Below are positions 15,475 through 23,648 of a DNA stretch of 34,997 nt, in pieces; the stretch's first letter is position 1; each line of letters opens with the position of its first letter. The position numbers and the translations under genes are program-made. The DNA lies in the NCBI GenBank assembly GCA_026001245.1, contig BNZR01000005.1, forward strand, positions 1 through 34,997. The letters are read 5' to 3'. A model generated the notes under the pieces. That model was not told the origin of the DNA, ran no database searches, and was given only the letters and a program-made list of their open reading frames with translations. Origin of the DNA: Clostridia bacterium. GTDB lineage: Bacteria > Bacillota_A > Clostridia > Oscillospirales > UBA929.

Positions 15475-15813
15475 CTAAATCCCTAAAACGCTAACTTTGA
15501 TTTGCCTTCCGTCCTTGAATTCCACCCGGATGTCGCTTTCTTTGTAAACAATCACGCGCTCCACGGTGCGCCGCCAGAGGGTCTCGTCAAAGGCGGCGAG
15601 GATTTCTCCCTGCGCGGCAATTTCCTCAAGAAACGCCTTAATCTTGGTGCGCTTGACCGACCGGGCATCAATCTCGCGGGAGATTTCCTCCAGCCGGGAT
15701 TTGACCGCCTCGTACCGCACGGTCAGTTTGCCGTGCCGCTCATCCAGAGCCAGATCGCATCCGCGCCGGGCTTTTTCATCAATGCAGCTTTTGACCAGTG
15801 TGTAGAGTTCCTC
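15475..15813 (-). pseudogene. Serine recombinase C-terminal end after in-frame TAG
   Basis: This continues in the same frame as 15814-16695 after one TAG codon at 15814-15816. It reads EELYTLVKSCIDEKARRG, a helical coiled segment, and a final FDETLWRRTVERVIVY with a strand VEFKDGRQIKV, which is the usual C-terminus of large serine recombinases of clostridial mobile elements. One base change at the TAG would restore a continuous product. Confidence 0.8.
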
Positions 15814-16695
15814 CTACCGCTCTTGCAAAGAAGCGGCTTCGGATTCCAGCGCGGTGGTGTCTGTCAGCATTTCGATAATCGCCCGATAATCCTCTATGTA
15901 TCGCGATTTTTGCCCCAGCACCTGATTGAACGCCACCACAAAAGCGTGTTCAATTTGCTTGTCGGTAAGATGCGGTGTGTGGCAGTTGACTTTGCCTTTC
16001 ATACGATATTTTTCATTACATTGCCAGATTATCCGGCGTGTCCGTTCGCCGTTTTCAGTGGTACGCCACGTTTTCGTGCCGAATACGCCGCCGCATTTGT
16101 TCACGCTTTTTGGCTCTTTCAAACCGAGGGTAGGCGCAAGTTCGCGTTCTGTTTTGCCGTGGGTGAAGATGTTATCAATCAAGTTGCGTTCATCCTCGGT
16201 CAATAGAGCAAGCGCGGCATGAAGCGTGTCCAGCAGGGCTTTGGCTTCTGCGATTTCTGCAACATCGCAGTCTGCGACGGGTTCATAGCGGTGGTCGGAA
16301 TCTTCGCTGCTGTCATCGTTGCCGAAGTGCATGTCCAACTCAACGGTACGACTACTTTTGCAATTACAGCTATCGCACTGCTGGTCGCAGTTTTTCGTGC
16401 CTTTCCAGATGCACTGCGTTTTCCGCTCTTGCTGCTTGTCCTCACGCCATACCGACCGCATATTGTCGCGGGCGAATTTCTCGCCTTTGGCAGTGCGGGG
16501 CAAGCGGACTACAAGCCCGGATTCCTCATCAACAAACCACCGCTGGGGGAATGGGTTGTCAGGTTCATCAGTTCGTGAAAGGCACTCGGCTCTTGTTACG
16601 CTGGTGTGCTGCTCATCATCCGAAAGGATGAAATACTGCATTGGGTCGCCGCACTTCGTTCTGTGCGGGATTGGGGTTTGTTTGAAATTGTTCAT
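15814..16695 (-). CDS. Chimera: sigma-like protein fused to serine-recombinase zinc domain
   Basis: The 293-residue product has two unrelated halves. Residues 1-200 resemble the sigma-70-like helix-turn-helix proteins of clostridial ICEs: an N-terminal basic region with cysteines (NCDQQCDSCNC), an acidic linker, then LTEDERNLIDNIFTHGKTER and ELAPTLGLKEPKSVN, a sigma region-4-like HTH that stops midway. At about 16096 the frame passes directly into CGGVFGTKTWRTT, IIWQCNEKY and NCHTPHLTDKQIEHAFV, the zinc-ribbon domain of a large serine recombinase. AAGGAG precedes ATG 16695. The catalytic serine domain of the recombinase and the end of the sigma-like HTH are both missing, so this is a deletion-fusion product; whether it folds is doubtful. 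Confidence 0.75.
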   Translation of the reverse strand: MNNFKQTPIPHRTKCGDPMQYFILSDDEQHTSVTRAECLSRTDEPDNPFPQRWFVDEESGLVVRLPRTAKGEKFARDNMRSVWREDKQQERKTQCIWKGTKNCDQQCDSCNCKSSRTVELDMHFGNDDSSEDSDHRYEPVADCDVAEIAEAKALLDTLHAALALLTEDERNLIDNIFTHGKTERELAPTLGLKEPKSVNKCGGVFGTKTWRTTENGERTRRIIWQCNEKYRMKGKVNCHTPHLTDKQIEHAFVVAFNQVLGQKSRYIEDYRAIIEMLTDTTALESEAASLQER

Positions 16696-16725
16696 AAAAA
16701 TACGCTCCTTTTTTTACTCCATGGA

Positions 16726-16754
16726 TTGACTTTTTCTGCGAGGTGTGTTATACT
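16726..16754 (+). promoter_or_regulatory. Promoter of defence operon
   Basis: TTGACT (16726-16731), 17 nt and TATACT (16749-16754) form a good plus-strand promoter about 215 nt upstream of the first gene at 16971. It is divergent from the sigma/recombinase chimera. Confidence 0.75.
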
Positions 16755-16759
16755 GGTTT

Positions 16760-16957
16760 AGTGGGTTTTGTTTGTCGTTGGTTTGGAGTGTTGAACAACG
16801 CTTGTCCGAACCAACGCAATAAAAAAAGCCCCTGTGATTTCTCACAAGAGCAACGCAGCTTGTCCTTGTGAAGACCACAAGAACTATCCAAATCTTGATA
16901 AGGTTGGTGTCAATCCGAGTTAAGGTTGATAGCGTTGATAAGGTTAAAAGTTTCTAT
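16760..16957 (+). other. Structured 5' leader
   Basis: About 200 nt of untranslated leader carry three hairpins: GTTGGTTTGGA (16777-16787) with TCCGAACCAAC (16805-16815); TGTGA-TTTC-TCACA (16833-16846); and CTTGTG-AAGAC-CACAAG (16865-16881). An A7 run follows the first. The box TTGATAAGGTT is repeated at 16895-16905 and 16935-16945. None ends in a T-run, so it is not a plain attenuator. It could be a protein- or tRNA-responsive leader or a separate small RNA. Confidence 0.5.
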
Positions 16958-16970
16958 GGAGGCAAATTTG

Positions 16971-17825
16971 ATGACAAAGGATGATGTTCCACGTCTTTGC
17001 GGAGGTACGTTTTTTACGCAGTTACTACTGTCGAGAAAACCTACTGTTTCACAAAGGCAACGCACTCAAGGGGAAACCGACGTCTTCCACAATGGAGATG
17101 TTTTATTTGCATTGCTTCAAATCATTCAACCGGATGCATTAAAGCCTACCGGGAACTCTTTTGAAACGTATACAACTAATTTTAAGAAGTGCGATGGCAG
17201 CATTGGCGAGGATTTGAAATTTGAAAACGACAGCGTAATGTCGGCATTCGCCAAACGAATCGCTGATGATTACGCAACCGTGCAAAGTGTGGTCGTGGAT
17301 TTTTGCACTGAATATTTAGACCTTCGGGAAACGTCGAGAAAACATGAAAAGCTAATTAAGCGTTTGATTGAACTCATAAGGGACGACACCCACATCGGTG
17401 ATTCCGATTTGTTTCAGATAGACAGTGCTGGTCGGAAGGTGAATAAGGAAACTCTACAAAATATCACCGAGGTTAGTTTGCCGGATTTCTTATTGTCCGT
17501 TTGGGCGTTTGCTGCTACAAGTGTCAAAGACAATAGCATAGGTAAGGATACGGTTGTGGCATGGAGCGACCACAAAACCAAAGGGCGATATGTTGGCATT
17601 GACGGAACGAGCATTCAACAAGACATAGTGGTGCTGCTTCCCACCGTGGAAACAGTCGATGCATCTGTGGGAGACGAGCCATTCGCTGATTACGGAGAAC
17701 CATACGATGAACCAGCTGTGGAAGAGGCAACGCAAACTGTCAACAATCCCGTTGTGTTCAATCAGTACGGCAACAATAATGTACAGATTAGCAGCATCGG
17801 TACGCTGACTATAAATAACGGTTGA
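16971..17825 (+). CDS. Unknown defence-island protein with C-terminal GxxNxQI element
   Basis: This is a 284-residue soluble protein I do not recognise. The first 170 residues are alpha/beta with the segments GTFFTQLLLSRKP and HNGDVLFALLQIIQP; a middle helical region follows, and an acidic linker leads to the tail NQYGNNNVQISSIGTLTINN. That tail has the pattern QxGxxNxQI-x(5-8)-I, also present near the N-terminus of the next protein. ATG 16971 is chosen because GGAGG at 16958-16962 is spaced 8 nt; ATG 16956 overlaps the ribosome binding site. It is the first gene of the operon led by the 16726 promoter and ends 11 nt before its partner. Confidence 0.7.
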   Translation: MTKDDVPRLCGGTFFTQLLLSRKPTVSQRQRTQGETDVFHNGDVLFALLQIIQPDALKPTGNSFETYTTNFKKCDGSIGEDLKFENDSVMSAFAKRIADDYATVQSVVVDFCTEYLDLRETSRKHEKLIKRLIELIRDDTHIGDSDLFQIDSAGRKVNKETLQNITEVSLPDFLLSVWAFAATSVKDNSIGKDTVVAWSDHKTKGRYVGIDGTSIQQDIVVLLPTVETVDASVGDEPFADYGEPYDEPAVEEATQTVNNPVVFNQYGNNNVQISSIGTLTINNG

Positions 17826-17836
17826 GGAGGTAGACA

Positions 17837-18499
17837 ATGAGCGACGAACTTCAAACAATGCAGCTGATTGACCTACCTGCCACAACAGGCGTTTCGCCAC
17901 CGGCAGTCCTGTCACAAGTCGGCGACAAGAACACACAGATTGCCCATGCCGAGAATGTTGTGATTCAAAAGAGCTTTAACTTCATTGCAAACGGAGGGAT
18001 AACCAAAAAGAGCGGTAGTCTAACGCAAAGCATGAGTTGGCAGCCAAGCAACGAATATTACAACCTCATTGTCAGTGGCAGCGATGAACATATGGAAAAA
18101 GCTCTTGCTGTAGGCAGTTTGCTTATACAAAAGGACAGGGTTTTGATGGGTTGTACAGAAGAAACAAAGGCACGTTTTGAACGATTGGATGACGTGGCTA
18201 TTGAACAGATTAAGCTGTTCCCCTCAATCATTGCGAGTGAAAACCACAACTATGGGCGCACCGACGAGGAGCATCAAGCCTTCTTCGGGAGAATTACAGA
18301 TATAGGCTGTGAAGATAACGGCATCAGGCTATACTTGCAGACCATCTACCCAATTTCACAACAAAGGTTGAACGAGATAGAGTATGACCTTGCGCTACAG
18401 TATTCTTCGTCATTCAATGAATTTAACCGTACACACTGGGCAATCAAGCGGGTGAACTTGCTTGATGTTCTTACAGCTTCAGGGCTGAAACCATTTTGA
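17837..18499 (+). CDS. Unknown partner protein with N-terminal GxxNxQI element
   Basis: This is a 220-residue soluble protein. Residues 23-48 repeat the neighbour's tail pattern (SQVGDKNTQIAHAENVVI). The C-terminal domain has conserved-looking blocks YYNLIVSGSD, IEQIKLFPSIIASENHNYGR, RITDIGCEDNGIRLYLQ and FNEFNRTHWAIKRVNLLDVL, which give the impression of a defined but uncharacterised family. No catalytic motif is evident. GAGGAGG precedes the start. The shared element suggests co-assembly with the 284-residue protein through matched beta strands. Confidence 0.68.
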   Translation: MSDELQTMQLIDLPATTGVSPPAVLSQVGDKNTQIAHAENVVIQKSFNFIANGGITKKSGSLTQSMSWQPSNEYYNLIVSGSDEHMEKALAVGSLLIQKDRVLMGCTEETKARFERLDDVAIEQIKLFPSIIASENHNYGRTDEEHQAFFGRITDIGCEDNGIRLYLQTIYPISQQRLNEIEYDLALQYSSSFNEFNRTHWAIKRVNLLDVLTASGLKPF

Positions 18500-18516
18500 T
18501 TTGGAGGAAAAAACAG

Positions 18517-18741
18517 ATGTCAAACGAGCAAACAACTAACGTGAACACCGGCACCAACAACGACCTGCCTGAAAAATGGGTAAACCTCGAAGATATAGCC
18601 GTTTATCTTAGCGTGAGCGAAGACACCGTGCGCACATGGATACGAACCGGGAAAATCCCTGTCAGCCGTGCCGGGAAACGATACAAGTTCAAAATCTCCG
18701 AAATCGACGAATGGGTACGCAGCGGGGCTGAAAGAGATTGA
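18517..18741 (+). CDS. Excisionase-type helix-turn-helix protein
   Basis: This 74-residue MerR/excisionase-like DNA-binding protein has the winged-helix core VNLEDIAVYLSVSEDTVRTW, IRTGKIPVSRAGKRYKFK and a final ISEIDEWVRSG. ATG 18517 has GGAGG at 18503-18507. Such proteins occur in restriction or integrative cassettes as transcription factors or recombination directionality factors; here the position inside a defence operon favours a regulatory role. Confidence 0.85.
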   Translation: MSNEQTTNVNTGTNNDLPEKWVNLEDIAVYLSVSEDTVRTWIRTGKIPVSRAGKRYKFKISEIDEWVRSGAERD

Positions 18742-18749
18742 CATAGTAC

Positions 18750-18768
18750 ACCGATTAGGAGAATCGGT
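18750..18768 (+). other. Hairpin with AGGAG loop before DUF2130 gene
   Basis: ACCGATT-AGGAG-AATCGGT, a 7-bp perfect stem presenting a Shine-Dalgarno-like loop, lies just upstream of the real AAGGAGGAG site (18771-18779) and may tune DUF2130 translation. Confidence 0.45.
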
Positions 18769-18788
18769 ATAAGGAGGAGAAAACCGCG

Positions 18789-20111
18789 ATGAACGCTACT
18801 ACCATTGTTTGCCCGCATTGCAAGCAGCTCTTTGAAATATCTGATGCCATTGGTCATCAGATTGAGGATGAATTGCTGAAGGCAAAAACAGAGCAGTCTG
18901 AAACACTGCGTAAAGAATACGATGTGCTTGCTGAATCAAAAATCCAGCAGGCTGTTCAGGGTGCAGTGGCTGAAGCGCAACAAGCGGCCGAGCATCAACT
19001 GGCAAAGGAGCGGCAAGCCGCTGGGCTTGAATTGGAACGGGCAAAACAAGCCACGGAACTCGCTCTTGAAAAAGCAAAGCAAGGCACAGAACTTGAGACC
19101 GAACGCCTTCGTAGCCAAGTAGAGGGTGCAAAGGAAAGCGAGAAACAACTGCGGGAGCAGTTAAAAACCTTGTTGGAAGAGTTGAGCAAGGCCAATAAAG
19201 CCAGAGAAGATGCCGAGCTTACCGCCCGCAAAGAACTTTTAGAAAAAGAAAAACTTATCCGTGAAGAGGCGGCTCAAAGTGCCTCGGAGGATTTCAATAC
19301 AAAAATCCGTGAACAAGAAGAAACCATCAACAAACTGCGTGAGCAATTGACTTCTGCCAAACAGGTGGCAGAGCAGGGTTCTCAGCAGTTACAAGGTGAA
19401 ATTCTCGAACTGGATATCGAATCAAGCCTTCGAAGCAGTTTCCCATTTGACACGGTCGAAGAGGTCAAAAAGGGTGAACGCGGCGCAGATATTCGCCAAG
19501 TTGTGAATGAGCAGTTTTATCAAAACTGCGGTCTAATATTATGGGAATGCAAAAACGCCAAGACCTATCAAGCAAGCTGGCTTGGAAAACTTAAGGACGA
19601 GCTTGTGGAAGAAAAAGCCACCATTGGTGTGATTGTTTTCAATCCAACCGATGGCGGCGGTGATGATTTCAAGCAGCTGGCAGATAATATTTGGCTGGTC
19701 AAACCGAGGTATGTGACGATGCTTGCCACTCTTTTGCGTGAGGCTATCGTCAAGGTGTTTGCCGCTAACCGCAATGCCGAGGGCAAGGATGTCAAAGTCG
19801 AAATGATATACAACTATCTGACCGGCGACGAATTTAGCAATCGAATCCGCTATATTATTGAGTCTTATGATGAAATGGAAAAGCAGCTCATCACCGAAAA
19901 GAAGCAAGCTGCCAAGCGTTGGGCGGCACAAGAAAAAATCCTGCAAAAGGTCACCAGCAGCCTTTACGGTATGAGCGGTGACTTGCAGGGTATTGCCGGG
20001 AAAGAAATTATCGCCTTGCCCGCTATTGGCGGCGAGGATGAAGATGAAGCGGAAACGTCGAAAGCTATAGAGCCACAGAAACATTTCGAGGTAACTGACG
20101 ATGAATACTAA
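18789..20111 (+). CDS. DUF2130 coiled-coil nuclease-like protein
   Basis: This 440-residue protein starts with a half zinc knuckle (CPHC, residues 8-11). It continues as a long coiled coil (about 25-200, repeated K/Q/A/E heptads such as QAAEHQLAKERQAAGLELE), and ends in the DUF2130 domain. That domain is predicted to have the PD-(D/E)XK nuclease fold: an acidic helix ILELDIESSLR, GADIRQVV with the metal-binding Asp near residue 232, and ILWECKNAK giving the E-x-K pair near 252. It probably cuts or binds DNA. Its last 11 nt overlap the ATPase gene, so nuclease and ATPase are coupled and may form one complex. Confidence 0.88.
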   Translation: MNATTIVCPHCKQLFEISDAIGHQIEDELLKAKTEQSETLRKEYDVLAESKIQQAVQGAVAEAQQAAEHQLAKERQAAGLELERAKQATELALEKAKQGTELETERLRSQVEGAKESEKQLREQLKTLLEELSKANKAREDAELTARKELLEKEKLIREEAAQSASEDFNTKIREQEETINKLREQLTSAKQVAEQGSQQLQGEILELDIESSLRSSFPFDTVEEVKKGERGADIRQVVNEQFYQNCGLILWECKNAKTYQASWLGKLKDELVEEKATIGVIVFNPTDGGGDDFKQLADNIWLVKPRYVTMLATLLREAIVKVFAANRNAEGKDVKVEMIYNYLTGDEFSNRIRYIIESYDEMEKQLITEKKQAAKRWAAQEKILQKVTSSLYGMSGDLQGIAGKEIIALPAIGGEDEDEAETSKAIEPQKHFEVTDDEY

Positions 20112-22005
20112 AATCAATGTAGCAATTGAAAAAATCACGCTCAACGCTGCAACTTTCCACGGTGAAACCGTTGCGCCAACTCTTATTAACTTCTTTTTTG
20201 GCAATAATGGAACGGGAAAATCTACAATATCACGTGCCATCGCCGCCAATGAAGGTTTGACTTGGGAACAAGGAAAGTCTTTTGATGCGTATAGCGTGCT
20301 GGTTTATAATCAGGATTACATCGACCGCACCTTGAAAAACTATGGCGATTTACCCGGCGTTTACACCATTGGCGAGGAAAACGTCGAGATTCAGAATCAG
20401 ATAGAGGAAGCGACTCGCAAAAAAGATGAGGTTGATGTTAGAATCTCAACCGCAACCACCGACAGAGGACGCAAAGAATCCGCAAAAACCACTTTGCTGG
20501 CTTCGCTACAAGGAACATGCTGGGATAAAACAAAAACCGTGCGCGAGAGCTTTTCTGAAACACAAGTTGGACGCAAGCAAAAAGCAACGTTCACGGAGGA
20601 GATTTTGCGGACTGGTACTCCGGCTTCGCATGACCTTGCCGCACTGCAAACGCTCTACGAAACTGCCTACGACCCAAATGCACGAGAGTATAACGGCTTT
20701 ACACTTTTGGAGGGCGTTACTCGCTTGAAAGGCTCAAACGGTAATTCTCTGCTTAGCAAAATAATCACCAGCAGCGGAGATTCGCCGTTTGCCGAGTTTA
20801 TAAAGGTCATAGATGCAACAAACTGGGTGCGTCAAGGTCATGAACACTTTGCTGACACACCCGATGGAAAATGCCCCTATTGTCAGCGTGTTTTGCCGGA
20901 TAGTTTTGAGGAAAATATCGCTTCATGCTTTGATGAGCAGTACCAACGTGACATTGACGACCTTCTTCGATTCAAAGAGGATTACGCAAGCGACATGCTT
21001 GCGTTCATTGATGTGTTGAAAGCGAATTTGCAAGACTCGTTTCCCAAACTCGATTCAGCCAAGCTGACCGAATACAAGGACAAAATCGCTTTGCTGGAGC
21101 AAGCCATCAACATTAACCTTCAGCGAATTGCCGACAAAATCAAAGAACCTTCCTCTGTAGTCACATTGGATGACGTTAAAACTTTGCGCACAGAACTGAA
21201 TGAAATCATGGTGACCTTTAACCAGCAGATTGATAAGAATAACGAAGTAGTACGCACCAAGACCGCCAAAAAAGCTGAATGCAAGCGAATGGTATGGGAA
21301 CTACTCGCTTTCATGTTGAAAGACGAGGTCTCCCGTTACCATGACAGCCTTTCAACGCTGGATAAAGAAATTAATGCTCTGTCACAGCAGATTACTACTG
21401 ACAGACCAATTCTTCGGTCGCTCCAAACGGAAATCGGTGAGTTGAATGGTCGCATCATAAGCACCGTGCAGACCATCACCGACATCAACAACCGTCTTCG
21501 TGATTCAGGATTCCAAGGCTTTCACCTACAAGAAAATGCAGCGCAAGAAGGCACATATGCGGTTGTCCGCGAAAATGGTATCCCTGCCGAAAATCTCAGC
21601 GAAGGTGAGCGGAATTTCATAGCGTTCCTATATTTCTACCACAGCGTTCGCGGTGGACAAGACCGTGATGACCTCGGCAAGCCTAAAATCGTCGTGATTG
21701 ATGACCCTGTGTCCAGCATGGACAGTAGCGTTCTCTTTATCGTCAGCACACTGGTGCGTGAAATGATTGAGGTGTGTCACAACAATATGCGATACGAGGG
21801 CAGACCCGTGCCGGGAGACCACATTAAGCAGCTTTTCGTGCTAACCCATAACGCATACTTTCACAAGGTAATTACATACAACAAAGTGCCACATTATGAG
21901 TGCGTATCATTTTTTGTTGTAAAAAAGGCTGGTAATGTTTCGACTATCAATCTTTGCGAAAAAAGAAATTCCCCTTTGAGAAAGATACCGAGATGGAAAA
22001 TCTAA
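20101..22005 (+). CDS. RloC-like AAA_13 ATPase, N-terminal part
   Basis: This 634-residue ABC/SMC-like ATPase of the AAA_13 (PrrC/RloC) class has Walker A GNNGTGKST (residues 34-42), long coiled-coil arms, a Rad50-style zinc-hook CPYC (258-261), the signature LSEGERNFIAF (about 499), Walker B VVIDDPVSSMDSS (about 530) and the H-loop LTHN (about 580). RloC proteins couple such a DNA-sensing head to a C-terminal anticodon nuclease. The last about 17 residues (after INLCEK) are out of frame: a one-base shift at an A6 run near 21960 moves the real C-terminal region into the open frame at 21954-22403. GAGGT at 20088-20092 sets the start, overlapping DUF2130. Confidence 0.88.
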   Translation: MNTKINVAIEKITLNAATFHGETVAPTLINFFFGNNGTGKSTISRAIAANEGLTWEQGKSFDAYSVLVYNQDYIDRTLKNYGDLPGVYTIGEENVEIQNQIEEATRKKDEVDVRISTATTDRGRKESAKTTLLASLQGTCWDKTKTVRESFSETQVGRKQKATFTEEILRTGTPASHDLAALQTLYETAYDPNAREYNGFTLLEGVTRLKGSNGNSLLSKIITSSGDSPFAEFIKVIDATNWVRQGHEHFADTPDGKCPYCQRVLPDSFEENIASCFDEQYQRDIDDLLRFKEDYASDMLAFIDVLKANLQDSFPKLDSAKLTEYKDKIALLEQAININLQRIADKIKEPSSVVTLDDVKTLRTELNEIMVTFNQQIDKNNEVVRTKTAKKAECKRMVWELLAFMLKDEVSRYHDSLSTLDKEINALSQQITTDRPILRSLQTEIGELNGRIISTVQTITDINNRLRDSGFQGFHLQENAAQEGTYAVVRENGIPAENLSEGERNFIAFLYFYHSVRGGQDRDDLGKPKIVVIDDPVSSMDSSVLFIVSTLVREMIEVCHNNMRYEGRPVPGDHIKQLFVLTHNAYFHKVITYNKVPHYECVSFFVVKKAGNVSTINLCEKRNSPLRKIPRWKI

Positions 22006-22403
22006 ACCCCGTACAAAATTCGTATGCCGCTTTGTGGGGTGAATTCAAGGAAGTTGATACGGCAATTCCGCTGCTGAATGTAATTTTCCGCATTTTGGAT
22101 TATTACTTCTTGCAAATATGCGGATATAACGGCGATAACATCCACCAACGGGTGATGAGTGACAATAGAGATGACTTTGTAACCATTCTTCCGAACGGTC
22201 AAGAGGATTTAACAAAATTTCACTTGGCTACTGCAATGCTTTCTTATCTTGGCTCACACGCCGCCGGTATAGGCGATGGCTTGCATTATGTTGATGATTG
22301 CACAGATATTGCCCAATACAAAGAGGTTTTCAAGCTCATCTTCAAAGCCTTAAAACAGGAACAACATTATAGCATGATGATGGGGGTTGATGAGTCGACA
22401 TGA
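21954..22403 (+). pseudogene. C-terminal part of RloC-like ATPase in -1 frame
   Basis: This frame continues the ATPase after the A6 run. KFPFEKDTEMENLNPVQNSY, AALWGEFKEVDTAIPLL and NVIFRILDYYFLQICG match the expected post-H-loop helices of AAA_13 proteins, and HLATAMLSYLGSHAAG follows. Joined to the upstream frame it gives a product near 780 residues, the usual RloC size. The PrrC/RloC Arg-Glu-His nuclease triad cannot be placed with confidence. ATG 21993 has no good ribosome binding site, so separate translation is unlikely. The break may be a real disabling mutation, a sequencing error or programmed slippage. Confidence 0.75.
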
Positions 22404-22477
22404 TAAAGGAAATAAAGGGGCTTAGTCGTCCCTTGTCAAGCACGGAAAGATTACTTAAAGAAACGAGGTGGTTCTAA
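22400..22477 (+). CDS. 25-residue coupled micro-ORF
   Basis: ATG 22400 overlaps the ATPase-tail stop (ATGA) and its TAA overlaps the methyltransferase ATG (TAATG). It would encode a basic peptide beginning MIKEIKGLSRPLSS. The tight overlap at both ends suggests a translational relay from ATPase to methyltransferase. It may be only a coupling leader. Confidence 0.4.
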   Translation: MIKEIKGLSRPLSSTERLLKETRWF

Positions 22478-23634
22478 TGGTACTAACGCAGAAGGCTCAA
22501 ACTTCTCCGCAGATTGCACTGTGGGACATAGAATATGCGAGTAAAGAACCAAACGACGCACATAAACATGCCGCACCCATAGTCGGTCTAACGACGGCTC
22601 CGAGAGGGATTTCGCTTTTCACTGGTGCTGGTGGCATGGATGTTGGCTTTACAAAAGCTGGGATTGAAGTCATCATGGCTAACGAGTTAATTCCCTATGC
22701 TTGTGATACTTATGCCGCCAATCACCCTGATACAGAGTTGTTGCGTGGTGACATCAATGAACACTTGGATGCTTTTGCAGAAGGCAAAGCGGACATTGTT
22801 TTTGGGGGACCGCCCTGTCAGGGCTTCTCTGTTGCTGGAAAAATGGATCCCGATGACGAACGCAGCAAATTGATATGGACTTTCCTTGATGTGGTCAAGC
22901 GTGTGCAGCCGCAATTGTTTGTCATGGAGAATGTCAAGGCTCTCGGAGCCTTGGAAAAGTGGCAGCACATCCGTGAGCGGTTTCTTGACCGAGCAAGGGC
23001 AATGGGTTATTATTGCGACTATTTTCTTGTGAATGCTGCCGAATTTGGAGTTTCCCAAAACCGCGAGAGGGTGTTCTTTATTGGCAGTAAAAAGCCATAT
23101 GACTCTATCGCTTTTGGCAAAGAGCTAAGTAGCCTTAAGCAAAAGCCTAAGACGTTGCGACAACTGTTTGCAACATTACAACCTGCGGGTAGCGATGAAA
23201 ATCCACTGACCTGTACGGCTAAAATCACTTTAGCCGCCAACCCGGTCATGCGCAGAAGCCCATATGCAGGTATGATTTTCAACGGTATGGGACGACCGCT
23301 AAATCTTGATTCTGTTTCCACTACGCTTCCGGCTTCTATGGGTGGCAACAAAACGCCAATCGTGGATGATGAGGTGTTGCAGGATTCCTCAGCCACGGAC
23401 TGGATAAAAAGCTACCATGCAAGACTGTGGGAAAACGCTGAAGAAGCGTGTTATGCTCCCGCTCCTGAACAGCTTCGTAGGCTTACGATTGTGGAATCAG
23501 CGGCGATACAGTCATTCCCACCCGATTATAAATTCTGTGGTACAAAATCTGCCGTATACACGCAAATCGGCAACGCAGTACCGTGTAAATTGGCGCAGTG
23601 CGTAGCTGAAGCCGTGCTAAAATTCTTTTATTGA
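22477..23634 (+). CDS. DNA (cytosine-5) methyltransferase
   Basis: This 385-residue type II restriction-modification methylase has motif I ISLFTGAGGMDVGF (about 45-58), motif IV GGPPCQGFS with catalytic Cys114, motif VI ENVKAL, motif VIII QNRERVFFIG, a short target-recognition domain, and motif X QIGNAVP. It transfers a methyl group from SAM to C5 of cytosine in its recognition site and should protect the host from the endonuclease downstream. GAGGTGG at 22465-22471 favours ATG 22477 over 22468. It is followed 14 nt later by the endonuclease gene. Confidence 0.95.
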   Translation: MVLTQKAQTSPQIALWDIEYASKEPNDAHKHAAPIVGLTTAPRGISLFTGAGGMDVGFTKAGIEVIMANELIPYACDTYAANHPDTELLRGDINEHLDAFAEGKADIVFGGPPCQGFSVAGKMDPDDERSKLIWTFLDVVKRVQPQLFVMENVKALGALEKWQHIRERFLDRARAMGYYCDYFLVNAAEFGVSQNRERVFFIGSKKPYDSIAFGKELSSLKQKPKTLRQLFATLQPAGSDENPLTCTAKITLAANPVMRRSPYAGMIFNGMGRPLNLDSVSTTLPASMGGNKTPIVDDEVLQDSSATDWIKSYHARLWENAEEACYAPAPEQLRRLTIVESAAIQSFPPDYKFCGTKSAVYTQIGNAVPCKLAQCVAEAVLKFFY

Positions 23635-23648
23635 GGAGGACAACATAA

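Noticed and set aside
15814..15816. TAG codon as recoded sense codon
   Set aside because: All other genes in the window end normally with TAA, TGA or TAG and no suppressor context is seen; a nonsense mutation in a decaying gene is simpler.
15502..16206. 234-residue plus-strand open frame
   Set aside because: It lies opposite the sigma/recombinase chimera and has no ribosome binding site or family pattern.
16760..16957. Retron-type or tRNA-like RNA
   Set aside because: No reverse transcriptase gene follows and no cloverleaf or T-loop can be drawn.
19539..20249. 236-residue minus-strand open frame
   Set aside because: Shadow of the DUF2130 and ATPase genes, which have complete motifs in the other strand.
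21955..21967. Programmed -1 frameshift of the X-XXY-YYZ type
   Set aside because: In the actual reading phase the A-site codon is AGA, which cannot re-pair after slipping; kept only as a possible A-tract variation.
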